Shown one piece after another: positions 47,261 to 55,503 of a stretch of DNA of 64,000 bases. Made by a program: the position numbers and the translations under genes. How positions within the stretch are numbered: the stretch's first letter is position 1; the number at the start of each line of letters is the position of its first letter. The notes below the pieces were generated by a model that did no database searches, was not told where the DNA came from, and saw nothing but the letters and a program-made list of their open reading frames with translations. Source of the stretch: Acidovorax sp. 106 (GTDB lineage: Bacteria > Pseudomonadota > Gammaproteobacteria > Burkholderiales > Burkholderiaceae_C); contig NZ_RCCC01000001.1 in assembly GCF_003663825.1 (NCBI RefSeq), forward strand, positions 4,472,501-4,536,500, given 5' to 3'.

Positions 47261-48271
47261 ATGACCACTCGCCGCATCTTCACCGGACGCCTGCTCTGCA
47301 CCTCCATGGCCCTCTCAGCCGCCATGGCGATGGCGCCCTCACTGGCTGCAGCGCAGTCCAAGCTCAAGGTCGCAGCGATCTACACGGTGCCCTTTGAGCA
47401 GCAATGGGTCAGCCGCATCCACAAGGCCCTCAAGGCGGCCGAAGCGCGCGGAGAGATCGAATACAAGGCCAGTGAAAACGTCAGCAACGCCGACTACGAG
47501 CGCGTGATGCGCGAATACGCCACCGGCGGCAACCAGCTCATCGTGGGCGAGGCTTTTGCGGTAGAAGCCGCCGCCCGCAAGGTGGCCAAGGACTTCCCCA
47601 AAACCTCATTCCTGCTCGGCTCGTCGGGCAAGCCGCAGGCGCCCAATTTCAGCGTGTTCGACAACTACATCCAGGAGCCTGCCTACCTCAGCGGCATGAT
47701 CGCGGGCGGCATGACCAAGTCCAACAAGATCGGCATGGTGGGCGGCTTCCCCATCCCCGAGGTCAACCGCCTGATGCACGCCTTCATGGCCGGCGCCAAA
47801 GAGACCAACCCCAAGGTCGAGTTCACCATCACCTTCATCAACAGCTGGTTTGACCCACCCAAGGCCAAGGAAGCCACCTTCGCCATGATCGACAAGGGCG
47901 CCGACGTGCTGTATGCCGAGCGCTTTGGCGTGAGCGACGCGGCCAAGGAAAAAGGCAAGCTCGCCATCGGCAACGTGATCGACACCCAGCCGCAGTACCC
48001 CGACACCGTGGTGGCCTCTGCCCTGTGGCACATGGAGCCCAGCATCGACCGCGCGCTGAAGCTGGTCAAGGACGGCAAATTCACCGCCGAGGACTACGGC
48101 CCGTATTCGATGATGAAGCACAAGGGCTCGGAGCTCGCGCCCCTGGGCACTTTCGAGAAGAAGGTGCCCGCCGATATCGTCGCCAAGGTCAAGGCCAAAG
48201 AAGCCGACATCCTGGCGGGCAAGTTCACAGTGAAGGTAGACGACAGCCAGCCCAAATCCACGGCCAAGTAA
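47261..48271 (+). CDS. BMP-family nucleoside ABC transporter, substrate-binding protein
   Basis: A PnrA/BMP-type periplasmic binding protein, 336 residues, for nucleosides or purines. The signal peptide spans about 1-33 (MTTRRIFTGRLLCTSMALSA...; cleavage near AAA-QS). The mature part opens KLKVAAIYTVPFEQQWVSRIHKAL and has NADYERVMREYATGG. The start at 47261 has AAGGAA upstream. It is the first gene of a transport and salvage locus with an ATPase and two permeases downstream; a terminator at 48314-48348 may allow high expression of this gene relative to the rest. Confidence 0.92.
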   Translation: MTTRRIFTGRLLCTSMALSAAMAMAPSLAAAQSKLKVAAIYTVPFEQQWVSRIHKALKAAEARGEIEYKASENVSNADYERVMREYATGGNQLIVGEAFAVEAAARKVAKDFPKTSFLLGSSGKPQAPNFSVFDNYIQEPAYLSGMIAGGMTKSNKIGMVGGFPIPEVNRLMHAFMAGAKETNPKVEFTITFINSWFDPPKAKEATFAMIDKGADVLYAERFGVSDAAKEKGKLAIGNVIDTQPQYPDTVVASALWHMEPSIDRALKLVKDGKFTAEDYGPYSMMKHKGSELAPLGTFEKKVPADIVAKVKAKEADILAGKFTVKVDDSQPKSTAK

Positions 48272-48313
48272 GCACGGCGGGCGCCCTGCCCGCTTGCCAT
48301 TTCGATGGCGTGA

Positions 48314-48348
48314 ACAGGCCACCCTCACAACGCGGTGGCCTGTTTTTT
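48314..48348 (+). terminator. Intra-locus terminator after the binding-protein gene
   Basis: Stem ACAGGCCACC / GGTGGCCTGT with a 10-base loop and six T. It lies between the binding protein and the nucleosidase gene and probably attenuates transcription into the downstream genes. Confidence 0.85.
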
Positions 48349-48385
48349 GAACGCCCACCGCAATGAACCGCTGACAAGGCACCCC

Positions 48386-49351
48386 ATGACCTCACTCCCC
48401 GTCGCAAAGGCCTCGCAGGTCACCCGCTGTTCACGTCTTTTGGGCGCTGCGGCATTGGCCGCCATGGTCGCAGGCTGCGCTGCCACAGCGCCCGGCAAGA
48501 CGGCGGTCCGGCTGGACGATACGCCCCGCATCGCCGTCATCTCCGCCTTCGCCCCCGAGCTGACCGTGCTGCTGCCCGAGGTGCAGCAGCCCGCCAAACA
48601 CAGCATCAACGGCGTAGAGTTCACCACCGGCACGCTCGAAGGCAAACCCGTGGTGGTGTTCCTGTCGGGCATCAGCATGACCAACGCGGCCATGAACACC
48701 CAACTGGTGCTGGACCGCTTCAATGTGAGCCATGTGGTCTTCAGCGGCATTGCAGGCGGCGTCAACCCCAGCCTGCACATCGGCGACGTAACGGTGCCCG
48801 CGCAGTGGGGCCAGTACATGGAATGGCTGATGGCGCGCGAAGACCAACCCGGCCAGTACAGCGCCCCCGCCTGGATGCAAAGCGAGCTGACCCTGCCCGC
48901 CTTCGGCATGATGCACCCGCGCCCGGTGGAGGTGCGCTCTGCCGCCAACCCCCAGCTCAGCAAGAAGTTCTGGTTCGAAGCCGACCCAAAGATGCTGGCC
49001 ACCGCCCGCAGCGTGCAGAACGTTGGCCTGGAGCATTGCCTGGCCGCCACCTGCCTCAAGCAGCGCCCCCTGCTGGTGGTGGGCGGCAACGGCGTGTCGG
49101 GCCAGGCGTTTGTGGACAACAAGGCCTTCCGCGAATACGCCTTCAAGACCTTCGAGGCCAACGTGCTCGACATGGAAACCGCCGCCACAGCCATGGTGGC
49201 GCACAGCAATGGAGTGCCTTACATCGCATTCCGGTCGCTGAGCGATCTCGCCGGTGGTGGTGATGGCGAAAACGAAATGGACACCTTCATGGGCATGGCA
49301 GCAGCCAACTCAGCCAAGGTGCTGCGGGCCTTTCTGGCGGCCTGGAAGTGA
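48386..49351 (+). CDS. Lipoprotein of the nucleoside phosphorylase/MTA-SAH nucleosidase superfamily
   Basis: Residues about 45-321 match the purine nucleoside phosphorylase / methylthioadenosine nucleosidase fold: IAVISAFAPELTVLL, FSGIAGGVNPSLHIGDV and NVLDMETAATAMVAHSNGVP (the DMETAA motif holds the catalytic Glu and ribose-binding Met/Glu). The N-terminus has a lipoprotein signal with lipobox MVAGC, so the enzyme is probably anchored outside the cytoplasm. It lies between the binding protein and ATPase genes of a nucleoside uptake locus. It would split nucleosides to bases in the periplasm; the substrate is inferred. The start at 48386 is chosen to give the lipoprotein signal. Confidence 0.85.
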   Translation: MTSLPVAKASQVTRCSRLLGAAALAAMVAGCAATAPGKTAVRLDDTPRIAVISAFAPELTVLLPEVQQPAKHSINGVEFTTGTLEGKPVVVFLSGISMTNAAMNTQLVLDRFNVSHVVFSGIAGGVNPSLHIGDVTVPAQWGQYMEWLMAREDQPGQYSAPAWMQSELTLPAFGMMHPRPVEVRSAANPQLSKKFWFEADPKMLATARSVQNVGLEHCLAATCLKQRPLLVVGGNGVSGQAFVDNKAFREYAFKTFEANVLDMETAATAMVAHSNGVPYIAFRSLSDLAGGGDGENEMDTFMGMAAANSAKVLRAFLAAWK

Positions 49352-49387
49352 GCGCGATGAACCTACCGTGGCCTTCGCGATGCGCTG

Positions 49388-49510
49388 GTATCCCCTCCCC
49401 CCTCGCGGGGGAGGGGTTGGGGAGAGGGGGAGCGTGGAAACGGGCGCAGTGCCTGCCCCCAGCGCCCAGCCCCCTCTCCCCCGCCCTCTCCCGCGAGGGG
49501 AGAGGGAGTC
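49388..49510. repeat. Family D GC-rich inverted repeat
   Basis: CCCCTCCCCCCTCGCGGGGG and GGGGAGAGGG on the left, with CCCTCTCCCGCGAGGGGAGA on the right, separated by about 50 bases. Several nested hairpins can form. It lies between the nucleosidase and ATPase genes. Confidence 0.7.
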
Positions 49511-49552
49511 ACAGCCAGCTGCGGTTAGCGCACTGCGCAATGGAGATCTGAC

Positions 49553-51151
49553 ATGCCGCCCGTCCTGCGCCTCACCGGCATCACCAAACGCTTCGGCAAG
49601 CTCGTCGCCAACGACGGCATCAGCCTGACCCTCGCGCGCGGCGAGGTGCTGGCCTTGCTGGGCGAGAACGGCGCAGGCAAGTCCACGCTGATGTCCATCC
49701 TGTTCGGGCACTACGTGGCCGACGAAGGCAGCATCGAAGTCTTCGGCCAACCCCTGCCCCCGGGCCAGCCGCGCGCGGCCCTGGCAGCGGGCATTGGCAT
49801 GGTGCACCAGCACTTCACGCTGGCCGACAACCTCACGGTGCTGGACAACGTGCTGCTGGGCACCGAGCCGCTGTGGCACCCCTTCTCACGCCGTAGCGAG
49901 GCACGCGCCAAGCTGCTGGCCGTATCGCAGCAGTTTGGTCTGCCTGTCAGCCCCGATGCGCGCGTCGGAAGCCTCTCGGTGGGCGAGCGGCAGCGGGTCG
50001 AAATCCTGAAAGCGCTTTACCGGGGCGCTCGCATCCTCATCCTCGACGAACCCACCGCCGTGCTCACCCCGCAGGAGAGCGAGGCGCTGTTCGACACCCT
50101 GGCGCAGATGGTGGCGCAGGGCCTGTCCATCATCTTCATCAGCCACAAACTGGGCGAAGTGCTGCGCGTATCGCACCGCGTGGCCGTGCTACGCCAGGGC
50201 CAACTGGTGGCTGAAGCGCCAGCACAGGGCGCCACGCAGGGGCAGCTCGCGCAATGGATGGTGGGCCACGCGATCGAGGCGGCCGAGCGCCGCCCCGCCA
50301 AGAACGTGGGCGAGCCCATCTGCACCCTGACCCACGTCAGCACCGCCCCCACGGGACGCGACCGGCTGAACGATGTGTCCCTCATCCTGCGAGCAGGTGA
50401 GATCGTGGCGATTGCAGGCGTGAGCGGCAACGGCCAGGTGGCACTGGCCGATGTGCTGTGTGGCGTGCGTGTAGCCTCCTCCGGCCACGTCACCCTCCGC
50501 GGCGCCCCTCTGCAAGCCCGGCCCGCCTGGCTGGTCACCCAAGGCGTGGCCCGCATTCCCGAAGACCGGCACGCCGTGGGCGTGGTGGGCGACCTGCCCG
50601 AGTGGGAGAACGCCGTGTCCGAGCGCCTGCGCGGCCCCTGGTTTGCACACCCGTGGTTCCGCGCCTTCTGGGTCAAACGCCGCGCTGCGCGCCAGCATGC
50701 ACAGCGCGTGGCCGAAACGTTTGATGTGCGTGGCGGCGGGGCTGATGCACCTGCGCGGTCACTCTCGGGCGGCAACATGCAAAAGCTCATCCTGGGCCGG
50801 GCACTGATGCCGCCACAGGACGCGGCAGGTAACTCAGCCCCCGCGCCTCAACTCATCGTGGCCCACCAACCCACCTGGGGGCTGGACATTGGCGCGGTGG
50901 TGTTTGTGCAGCAGCAGCTCATTGCCGCGCGCGATGCAGGGGCCGCCGTACTGCTCATTTCTGACGACCTGGACGAAGTGCTGGCGTTGGGCGACCGTGT
51001 GGCGGTGATGCACGACGGCCACCTGAGCGAGGCACGACGCACCGAAGACTGGACACGCGAAGCCATCGGCCTGGCCATGGCGGGTGCTACCCCCGCCGTT
51101 CGGGCTGAGCCTGTCGAAGCCTTGCGCGGCGCTTCGACAGGCTCAGCGTGA
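49553..51151 (+). CDS. Nucleoside ABC transporter, duplicated ATP-binding protein
   Basis: A double-domain ABC ATPase of the BMP/sugar type, 532 residues. The first domain has a complete Walker A (GENGAGKST), signature LSVGERQRVEI and Walker B (ILILDEPTA). The second has the signature LSGGNMQKLILG but a degenerate Walker A (GVSGNGQVAL, no Lys), as in many members of this family. The two following genes encode its permeases. The last residues (about PVEALRGASTGSA) are encoded by a REP-type palindrome that also supplies the stop codon. Confidence 0.94.
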   Translation: MPPVLRLTGITKRFGKLVANDGISLTLARGEVLALLGENGAGKSTLMSILFGHYVADEGSIEVFGQPLPPGQPRAALAAGIGMVHQHFTLADNLTVLDNVLLGTEPLWHPFSRRSEARAKLLAVSQQFGLPVSPDARVGSLSVGERQRVEILKALYRGARILILDEPTAVLTPQESEALFDTLAQMVAQGLSIIFISHKLGEVLRVSHRVAVLRQGQLVAEAPAQGATQGQLAQWMVGHAIEAAERRPAKNVGEPICTLTHVSTAPTGRDRLNDVSLILRAGEIVAIAGVSGNGQVALADVLCGVRVASSGHVTLRGAPLQARPAWLVTQGVARIPEDRHAVGVVGDLPEWENAVSERLRGPWFAHPWFRAFWVKRRAARQHAQRVAETFDVRGGGADAPARSLSGGNMQKLILGRALMPPQDAAGNSAPAPQLIVAHQPTWGLDIGAVVFVQQQLIAARDAGAAVLLISDDLDEVLALGDRVAVMHDGHLSEARRTEDWTREAIGLAMAGATPAVRAEPVEALRGASTGSA

Positions 51152-51160
51152 ACGGTTCGT
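51096..51160. repeat. Family B REP-type palindrome at the 3' end of the ATPase gene
   Basis: Perfect 17-bp arms GCTGAGCCTGTCGAAGC (51104-51120) and GCTTCGACAGGCTCAGC (51131-51147). The ATPase frame runs through both arms and stops just after the right one (51149-51151). Confidence 0.88.
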
Positions 51161-51206
51161 GTGGACGGATGCCGGATCAGTAAAACACGCCAAAAGCAAC
51201 AACCCC

Positions 51207-52268
51207 ATGAGACTCGAAAAACGCAACCACACATCCCCCGCCGCCTACGTGCTGGCGCCGGTGGGCGCCGTGGTGTTCACGCTGCTCATCAGCGGCCTGC
51301 TGGTGCTGTGGGCCGGAGCGCCAGTCGGCCGTACGTATGCATTGCTGCTGCAAGGCGCCTTCGGATCGGTGTTTGCACTGACCGAGACCCTCACCCGCGC
51401 AACGCCGCTGATCCTGACGGGGCTTGCCGCCGCCGTGGCCTTCCGGGCGCGGCTGTTCAACATTGGCGCCGAGGGGCAGCTCTACGCCGGGGCTCTGGCC
51501 GCCGTGGCCGTGGGCGGCATGCATGGCGGCACGGGGCTGGAGTGGCCGCCCTATGTGCTGTTCCCACTGATGATGCTGGCGGCCGCGCTGGCAGGCGCGG
51601 CGCTGCTGCTGGGCCCGGCGCTGATGAAGGCGCGGCTGGGGGTGGACGAAGTCGTCACCACGCTGCTGCTCAACTTCATCATGCTGCTGCTGGTGTCGGC
51701 TCTGCTCGATGGGCCGATGAAAGACCCGCTCTCCATGGGCTGGCCGCAGAGCGTGGCGCTGCAGGGTGACTTGGAGCTTTCCAAACTGGTGCCGCAAACG
51801 CGCCTGCACACTGGCCTGCTGTGGGCGGTGTCGCTGGCGGTGATGCTGTGGGCGCTGCTGGCGCGCACGGTGCCGGGCTTTGACATCCGCGCCGCGGGGG
51901 CCAATGCGCGGGCGGCGGCGTTTGCGGGCGTGCCCATCACCCGCACGGTGGTGCTGGTGGCCCTGCTCTCGGGCGGGTTGGCGGGGCTGGCGGGCGCTAT
52001 CGAGGTGGCGGGCCGCACCAGCTATGTGACGCTCGACATGTCGCCCGGCTACGGCTACAGCGGCATCGTGATCGCCATGCTGGCCGGGCTTCACCCGCTG
52101 GGCGTGATTGCGGCGGGCACCTTTGTGGCGGGCGTGCTGGTGGGGGCGGACAGCATGAGCCGCGCGGTGGGCGTACCGACCTACATTGCGGATGTGATCG
52201 TGGCGACTTCGCTGATTGCGGTGCTGGTGGCGGGCCTGCTCGCGCAATACAGAGTGCGCTGGAAGTGA
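51207..52268 (+). CDS. Nucleoside ABC transporter permease 1
   Basis: BMP-type (BPD_transp_2) inner-membrane permease, 353 residues, with about ten helices; typical segments are FNIGAEGQLYAGAL, VDEVVTTLLLNFI and GANARAAAFAGVPI. The start at 51207 (MRLEKRNHTSP) follows a 55-bp spacer after the ATPase; the in-frame sequence before it is repeat DNA. Confidence 0.93.
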   Translation: MRLEKRNHTSPAAYVLAPVGAVVFTLLISGLLVLWAGAPVGRTYALLLQGAFGSVFALTETLTRATPLILTGLAAAVAFRARLFNIGAEGQLYAGALAAVAVGGMHGGTGLEWPPYVLFPLMMLAAALAGAALLLGPALMKARLGVDEVVTTLLLNFIMLLLVSALLDGPMKDPLSMGWPQSVALQGDLELSKLVPQTRLHTGLLWAVSLAVMLWALLARTVPGFDIRAAGANARAAAFAGVPITRTVVLVALLSGGLAGLAGAIEVAGRTSYVTLDMSPGYGYSGIVIAMLAGLHPLGVIAAGTFVAGVLVGADSMSRAVGVPTYIADVIVATSLIAVLVAGLLAQYRVRWK

Positions 52269-52303
52269 GCAAGCGATGAACAAGCCAATGCATCATAGAT
52301 TCA

Positions 52304-52362
52304 AGCCAAATTGGCCTCTAGCGCGTATCCAGAAAGCGCAAGCAGCTATAAAAATAGCAGCA
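52304..52362 (-). repeat. Family A repeat
   Basis: Reads TTGGCCTCTAGCGCGTATCC, AGAAAGCGCAAGCAGCTATA and AAAATAGCAG, in the spacer between the two permease genes. Confidence 0.7.
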
Positions 52363-52380
52363 TTTACATCAAACTCCTCA

Positions 52381-52470
52381 GAACCGTTCACGCTGAGCCT
52401 GCCTGTTCTGAGCCTTGTCGAAGGGTCGAAGCGCAGCGCCAGGCTTCGACAGGCTCAGCCCGAACGGCCA
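52381..52470. repeat. Family B REP-type palindrome
   Basis: Contains CCGTTCACGCTGAGCCTG, an extra CTGAGCCTTGTCGAAGG unit and the closing arm GGCTTCGACAGGCTCAGCC. It is directly next to a family A repeat, in the same 255-bp spacer. Confidence 0.8.
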
Positions 52471-52523
52471 GTGCATGTTCCTACGCACCGAGTCCTGAGC
52501 GCAAGCCACGCCGGAGCGAGCGC

Positions 52524-53447
52524 ATGACCGAACTGCTCGACATCCTCGCCAACCCCGCGTTCTGGATCGCCACGCTGCGTGTGGCCACGCCGCTCATCCT
52601 GGGCACGCTGGGGGTGCTCATGTGCGAACGCGCGGGTGTGCTCAACCTGGGCATTGAAGGGATCATGGTGGCTGGCGCCTTCACCGGCTGGCTGGCGGTG
52701 TATGCGGGCTACGGGCTGTGGACGGGGGTGCTGGTGGCGGCACTCACGGGCGCGGTGTTCGGGCTGCTGCATGCGTGGCTCACCGTGGGGCTGGCGCTGT
52801 CGCAGCATGTCTCCGGCCTGGGCATCACGCTGCTGGCCACGGCGCTCAGCTACTACGGCTACCGCGTGAGCTTCCCCAAGGTGAACACGCCGCCCACCAT
52901 CGAACCGTTTGCGGCGATGGACTGGCTGGGCATTCCCATCCTTTCGGCTCAAACACCGCTCACGCTGCTGGCGCTGCTGCTGGTGCCGCTGCTGGCCTGG
53001 GTGCTGATGCGCACGCCGCTGGGCTTGGCGGTGCGCATGGTGGGCGAGAACCCGCAGGCGGCTGAGGGCCAGGGCATCTCGGTGGCGGCGATGCGCACGG
53101 GCGCCATCGTTGCAGGGTCCGCGCTGATGGGCGTAGCGGGCAGCTTCCTCACGCTCTCAGCGTTCAACGCGTTTTTCTTCAACATGGTCAACGGGCGTGG
53201 CTGGATCTGCGTGGCGTTGGTGGTGTTTGCCTCGTGGCGGCCCGGCAAGGCGCTGCTGGGTGCGCTGCTGTTTGCCTTCTTCGACGCGCTGCAGTTGCGG
53301 CTGCAACAGGCGGGCGATGCGTGGCTGCCGTACCAGGTCTATTTGATGCTGCCGTACCTGCTGTCCATCCTGGCGCTGGTGCTGGTGGCGCGCAAGGCCG
53401 CTTATCCTCAGGCGCTGATGAAGCCCTACCGCAAGGGGGAACGTTGA
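52524..53447 (+). CDS. Nucleoside ABC transporter permease 2
   Basis: Second BMP-type permease, 307 residues, with about nine helices; segments CERAGVLNLGIEGIMVAGAF and VGENPQAAEGQGI are typical. The start at 52524 (MTELLDILANPAFW) is preferred; the open frame upstream is repeat DNA. Its stop overlaps a TTG that starts the next gene. Confidence 0.93.
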   Translation: MTELLDILANPAFWIATLRVATPLILGTLGVLMCERAGVLNLGIEGIMVAGAFTGWLAVYAGYGLWTGVLVAALTGAVFGLLHAWLTVGLALSQHVSGLGITLLATALSYYGYRVSFPKVNTPPTIEPFAAMDWLGIPILSAQTPLTLLALLLVPLLAWVLMRTPLGLAVRMVGENPQAAEGQGISVAAMRTGAIVAGSALMGVAGSFLTLSAFNAFFFNMVNGRGWICVALVVFASWRPGKALLGALLFAFFDALQLRLQQAGDAWLPYQVYLMLPYLLSILALVLVARKAAYPQALMKPYRKGER

Positions 53448-53989
53448 TCCATCGCACCACCATTGTTTCGCTGGCCTGGGCCTGTGCGGCCCTGACCGCC
53501 ATGTGCCAACCCGCATGGGCCCTGGGCGTTGAGGCGCCCTACTCCGTGCACGCCACGGCGCCCAATGTGGACTGGGTCCAGGTGTGCGGCGAATGGCCCG
53601 CGCCAGGCGATGAGAGCCCCGGTGGCGGCACCTACCGCGTCGTGCACGCCAGCCAGTACGCGCAATCTTTCATCTATGTGCAGTGGCTGCAGCGTGACCG
53701 CAGCGACAGCGCGATCGAAGTTGCCACGGCGGGCGTGCCAGAGATCAACAACGACCACGCCGAATGGCAGCTGAGCCGCTTGCGCTGCCAAGCCACGGCC
53801 CAGGGCATTCGGATCACCGCCAAGGCCGAGTCTGGCCACGAAGACGGCACCTTTGACGTGACCCTGGAGGCAGGCCACCGCCCTGGTGACCTGCGTTACC
53901 GACGCACGCCTGCACGGCGCACCACCGTGTCGCCACCGCCCAGCAGACCCGGCGGCAGCCAACGTCTCACCGCACCCAAGACGCCATAA
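53444..53989 (+). CDS. Secreted protein of unknown function
   Basis: I do not recognise the family. The frame gives 181 residues from a TTG start at 53444 that overlaps the permease stop (TTGA), with GGGGGA just upstream. An N-terminal signal peptide is clear (ends PAWA-LG at about residue 28). The mature part has two Cys (VQVCGEW and RLRCQA) that could form a disulphide, and a basic Pro/Arg-rich tail. Its place between the transporter permeases and cytosine deaminase suggests a role in the same uptake system. Confidence 0.65.
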   Translation: MIHRTTIVSLAWACAALTAMCQPAWALGVEAPYSVHATAPNVDWVQVCGEWPAPGDESPGGGTYRVVHASQYAQSFIYVQWLQRDRSDSAIEVATAGVPEINNDHAEWQLSRLRCQATAQGIRITAKAESGHEDGTFDVTLEAGHRPGDLRYRRTPARRTTVSPPPSRPGGSQRLTAPKTP

Positions 53990-54045
53990 CGCTGCGTCGC
54001 CACGCCCCTGCACGCCCACCACCCGATCGCTCACAGCCTCACACC

Positions 54046-55320
54046 ATGCCCATGCTAGATTTGCTCCTCACCCACGCCACCCTGCCCGATGGCCGCCAGA
54101 ACATGTCCATCGCCGTGCAGGATGGCCGCATCACTGAAGTGACCGAAGGCCTGCAAGCCCCCGCGCACGAGACGGTGGACGCGAGCAGCCTGCTGGTGAG
54201 CCCGCCGTTTGTGGACGCACATTTCCACATGGATTCGACCCTGAGCTACGGCCAGCCCCGTGTGAACGAAAGCGGCACGCTGCTCGAAGGCATTGCGCTG
54301 TGGGGCGAGCTCAAGCCCACACTGACCCACGACGCCATCGTGCAACGCGCGCTCCAGTATTGCGACATGGCCGTGGCGCGCGGGCTGCTGGCAATCCGGT
54401 CGCACGTGGACACCAGCCACCCCAGCCTGCTGCCGGTGCAGGCCCTGCTGGATGTAAAGCAGCGCGTGGCGCCGTACCTGGACCTGCAGCTGGTGGCTTT
54501 CCCCCAAGACGGCGTGCTGCGCGCGCCCGGCGGGCTCGACAACCTGAGGCGCGCGCTCGATATGGGCGTAGACGTGGTGGGCGGCATCCCCCACTTCGAG
54601 CGCACCATGGCCCAGGGGGCCGAGAGCGTGCGGCTGCTGTGCGAGCTGGCTGCCGAACGTGGCAAGCGCGTGGACATGCACTGCGACGAGAGCGACGACC
54701 CGCACTCGCGCCATGTCGAAACCCTGGCGCATGAAACCCAGCGCCTGGGCTTGCACGGCCGCGTCACAGGCTCGCACCTGACGTCCATGCACAGCATGGA
54801 CAACTACTACGTGAGCAAGCTGATCCCTTTGATGGCCGAGGCCGACCTGGGCGTGGTGGCCAACCCGCTCATCAACATCACGCTGCAGGGCCGCCACGAC
54901 ACCTACCCCAAGCGCCGGGGCATGACCCGTGTGCCCGAGCTGATGGCCGCAGGCCTGACGGTGGCGTTTGGCCACGACTGCGTGCTGGACCCGTGGTACA
55001 GCGGCGGCAGCGCCGACATGCTGGAGGCCGCGCACATGGGCCTGCATGTGGGCCAGATGACCAGCCAGGCGGGCATGCGCCAGTGCTTTGACGCGGTGAC
55101 GGTGAACCCCGCGCGCCTGCTGGGGCTGGAGGGCTACGGCATTGCCCCAGGCTGCCATGCCGACTTGGTGCTTTTGCATGCGCGCAACCCGGTGGACGCC
55201 ATCCGCCTGCGTGCGGCACGCCTGGGGGTGTGGCGGCGTGGCAAGCGCGTGGCCAGCCAGCCCGCACCCACGGCAACCTTGAACCTGCCCGGGCGACCCG
55301 GCAATGTGGGCTTTATGTAA
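54046..55320 (+). CDS. codA: Cytosine deaminase
   Basis: An amidohydrolase converting cytosine to uracil and ammonia, 424 residues, cytoplasmic. It matches E. coli CodA along its length: metal ligands H59 and H61 in VDAHFHMD, the segment VAFPQDGVL, HCDESDDPHSR with the catalytic Glu, and FGHDCVLDPWY with the Asp ligand. DTYPKRRGMTRV is almost identical to CodA. It ends the nucleoside/base locus and feeds uracil to Upp (44339-44968). Confidence 0.95.
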   Translation: MPMLDLLLTHATLPDGRQNMSIAVQDGRITEVTEGLQAPAHETVDASSLLVSPPFVDAHFHMDSTLSYGQPRVNESGTLLEGIALWGELKPTLTHDAIVQRALQYCDMAVARGLLAIRSHVDTSHPSLLPVQALLDVKQRVAPYLDLQLVAFPQDGVLRAPGGLDNLRRALDMGVDVVGGIPHFERTMAQGAESVRLLCELAAERGKRVDMHCDESDDPHSRHVETLAHETQRLGLHGRVTGSHLTSMHSMDNYYVSKLIPLMAEADLGVVANPLINITLQGRHDTYPKRRGMTRVPELMAAGLTVAFGHDCVLDPWYSGGSADMLEAAHMGLHVGQMTSQAGMRQCFDAVTVNPARLLGLEGYGIAPGCHADLVLLHARNPVDAIRLRAARLGVWRRGKRVASQPAPTATLNLPGRPGNVGFM

Positions 55321-55326
55321 AAAGCC

Positions 55327-55424
55327 CGTAGGTCGGGTTAGCCCGCAAGGGCGTAACCCGACACCTTCCGCTGGGCCGAACTGGGGCAAACCTGTCGGGT
55401 TACGCTGCGCTAACCCGACCTACG
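55327..55424. repeat. Family E inverted repeat
   Basis: Perfect 16-bp arms CGTAGGTCGGGTTAGC (55327-55342) and GCTAACCCGACCTACG (55409-55424), with further GTCGGGTTACGC/GCGTAACCCGAC complementarity inside. It has the form of a REPIN (two REP units in inverted order) and lies at the 3' end of codA, where it may act as a terminator. Confidence 0.85.
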
Positions 55425-55440
55425 ACCTACGGCTATTGAG

Positions 55441-55490
55441 AAAATAGGCCTCTAGCGCTCATCTAGCAAACGTTAGCAGCTACACAAAAG
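55441..55490 (-). repeat. Family A repeat
   Basis: Reads ATAGGCCTCTAGCGCTCATC, TAGCAAACGTTAGCAGCTAC and then AAAAGAGAG, a reverse-oriented copy next to the family E repeat. Confidence 0.7.
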
Positions 55491-55503
55491 AGAGCATTGG
55501 AAG

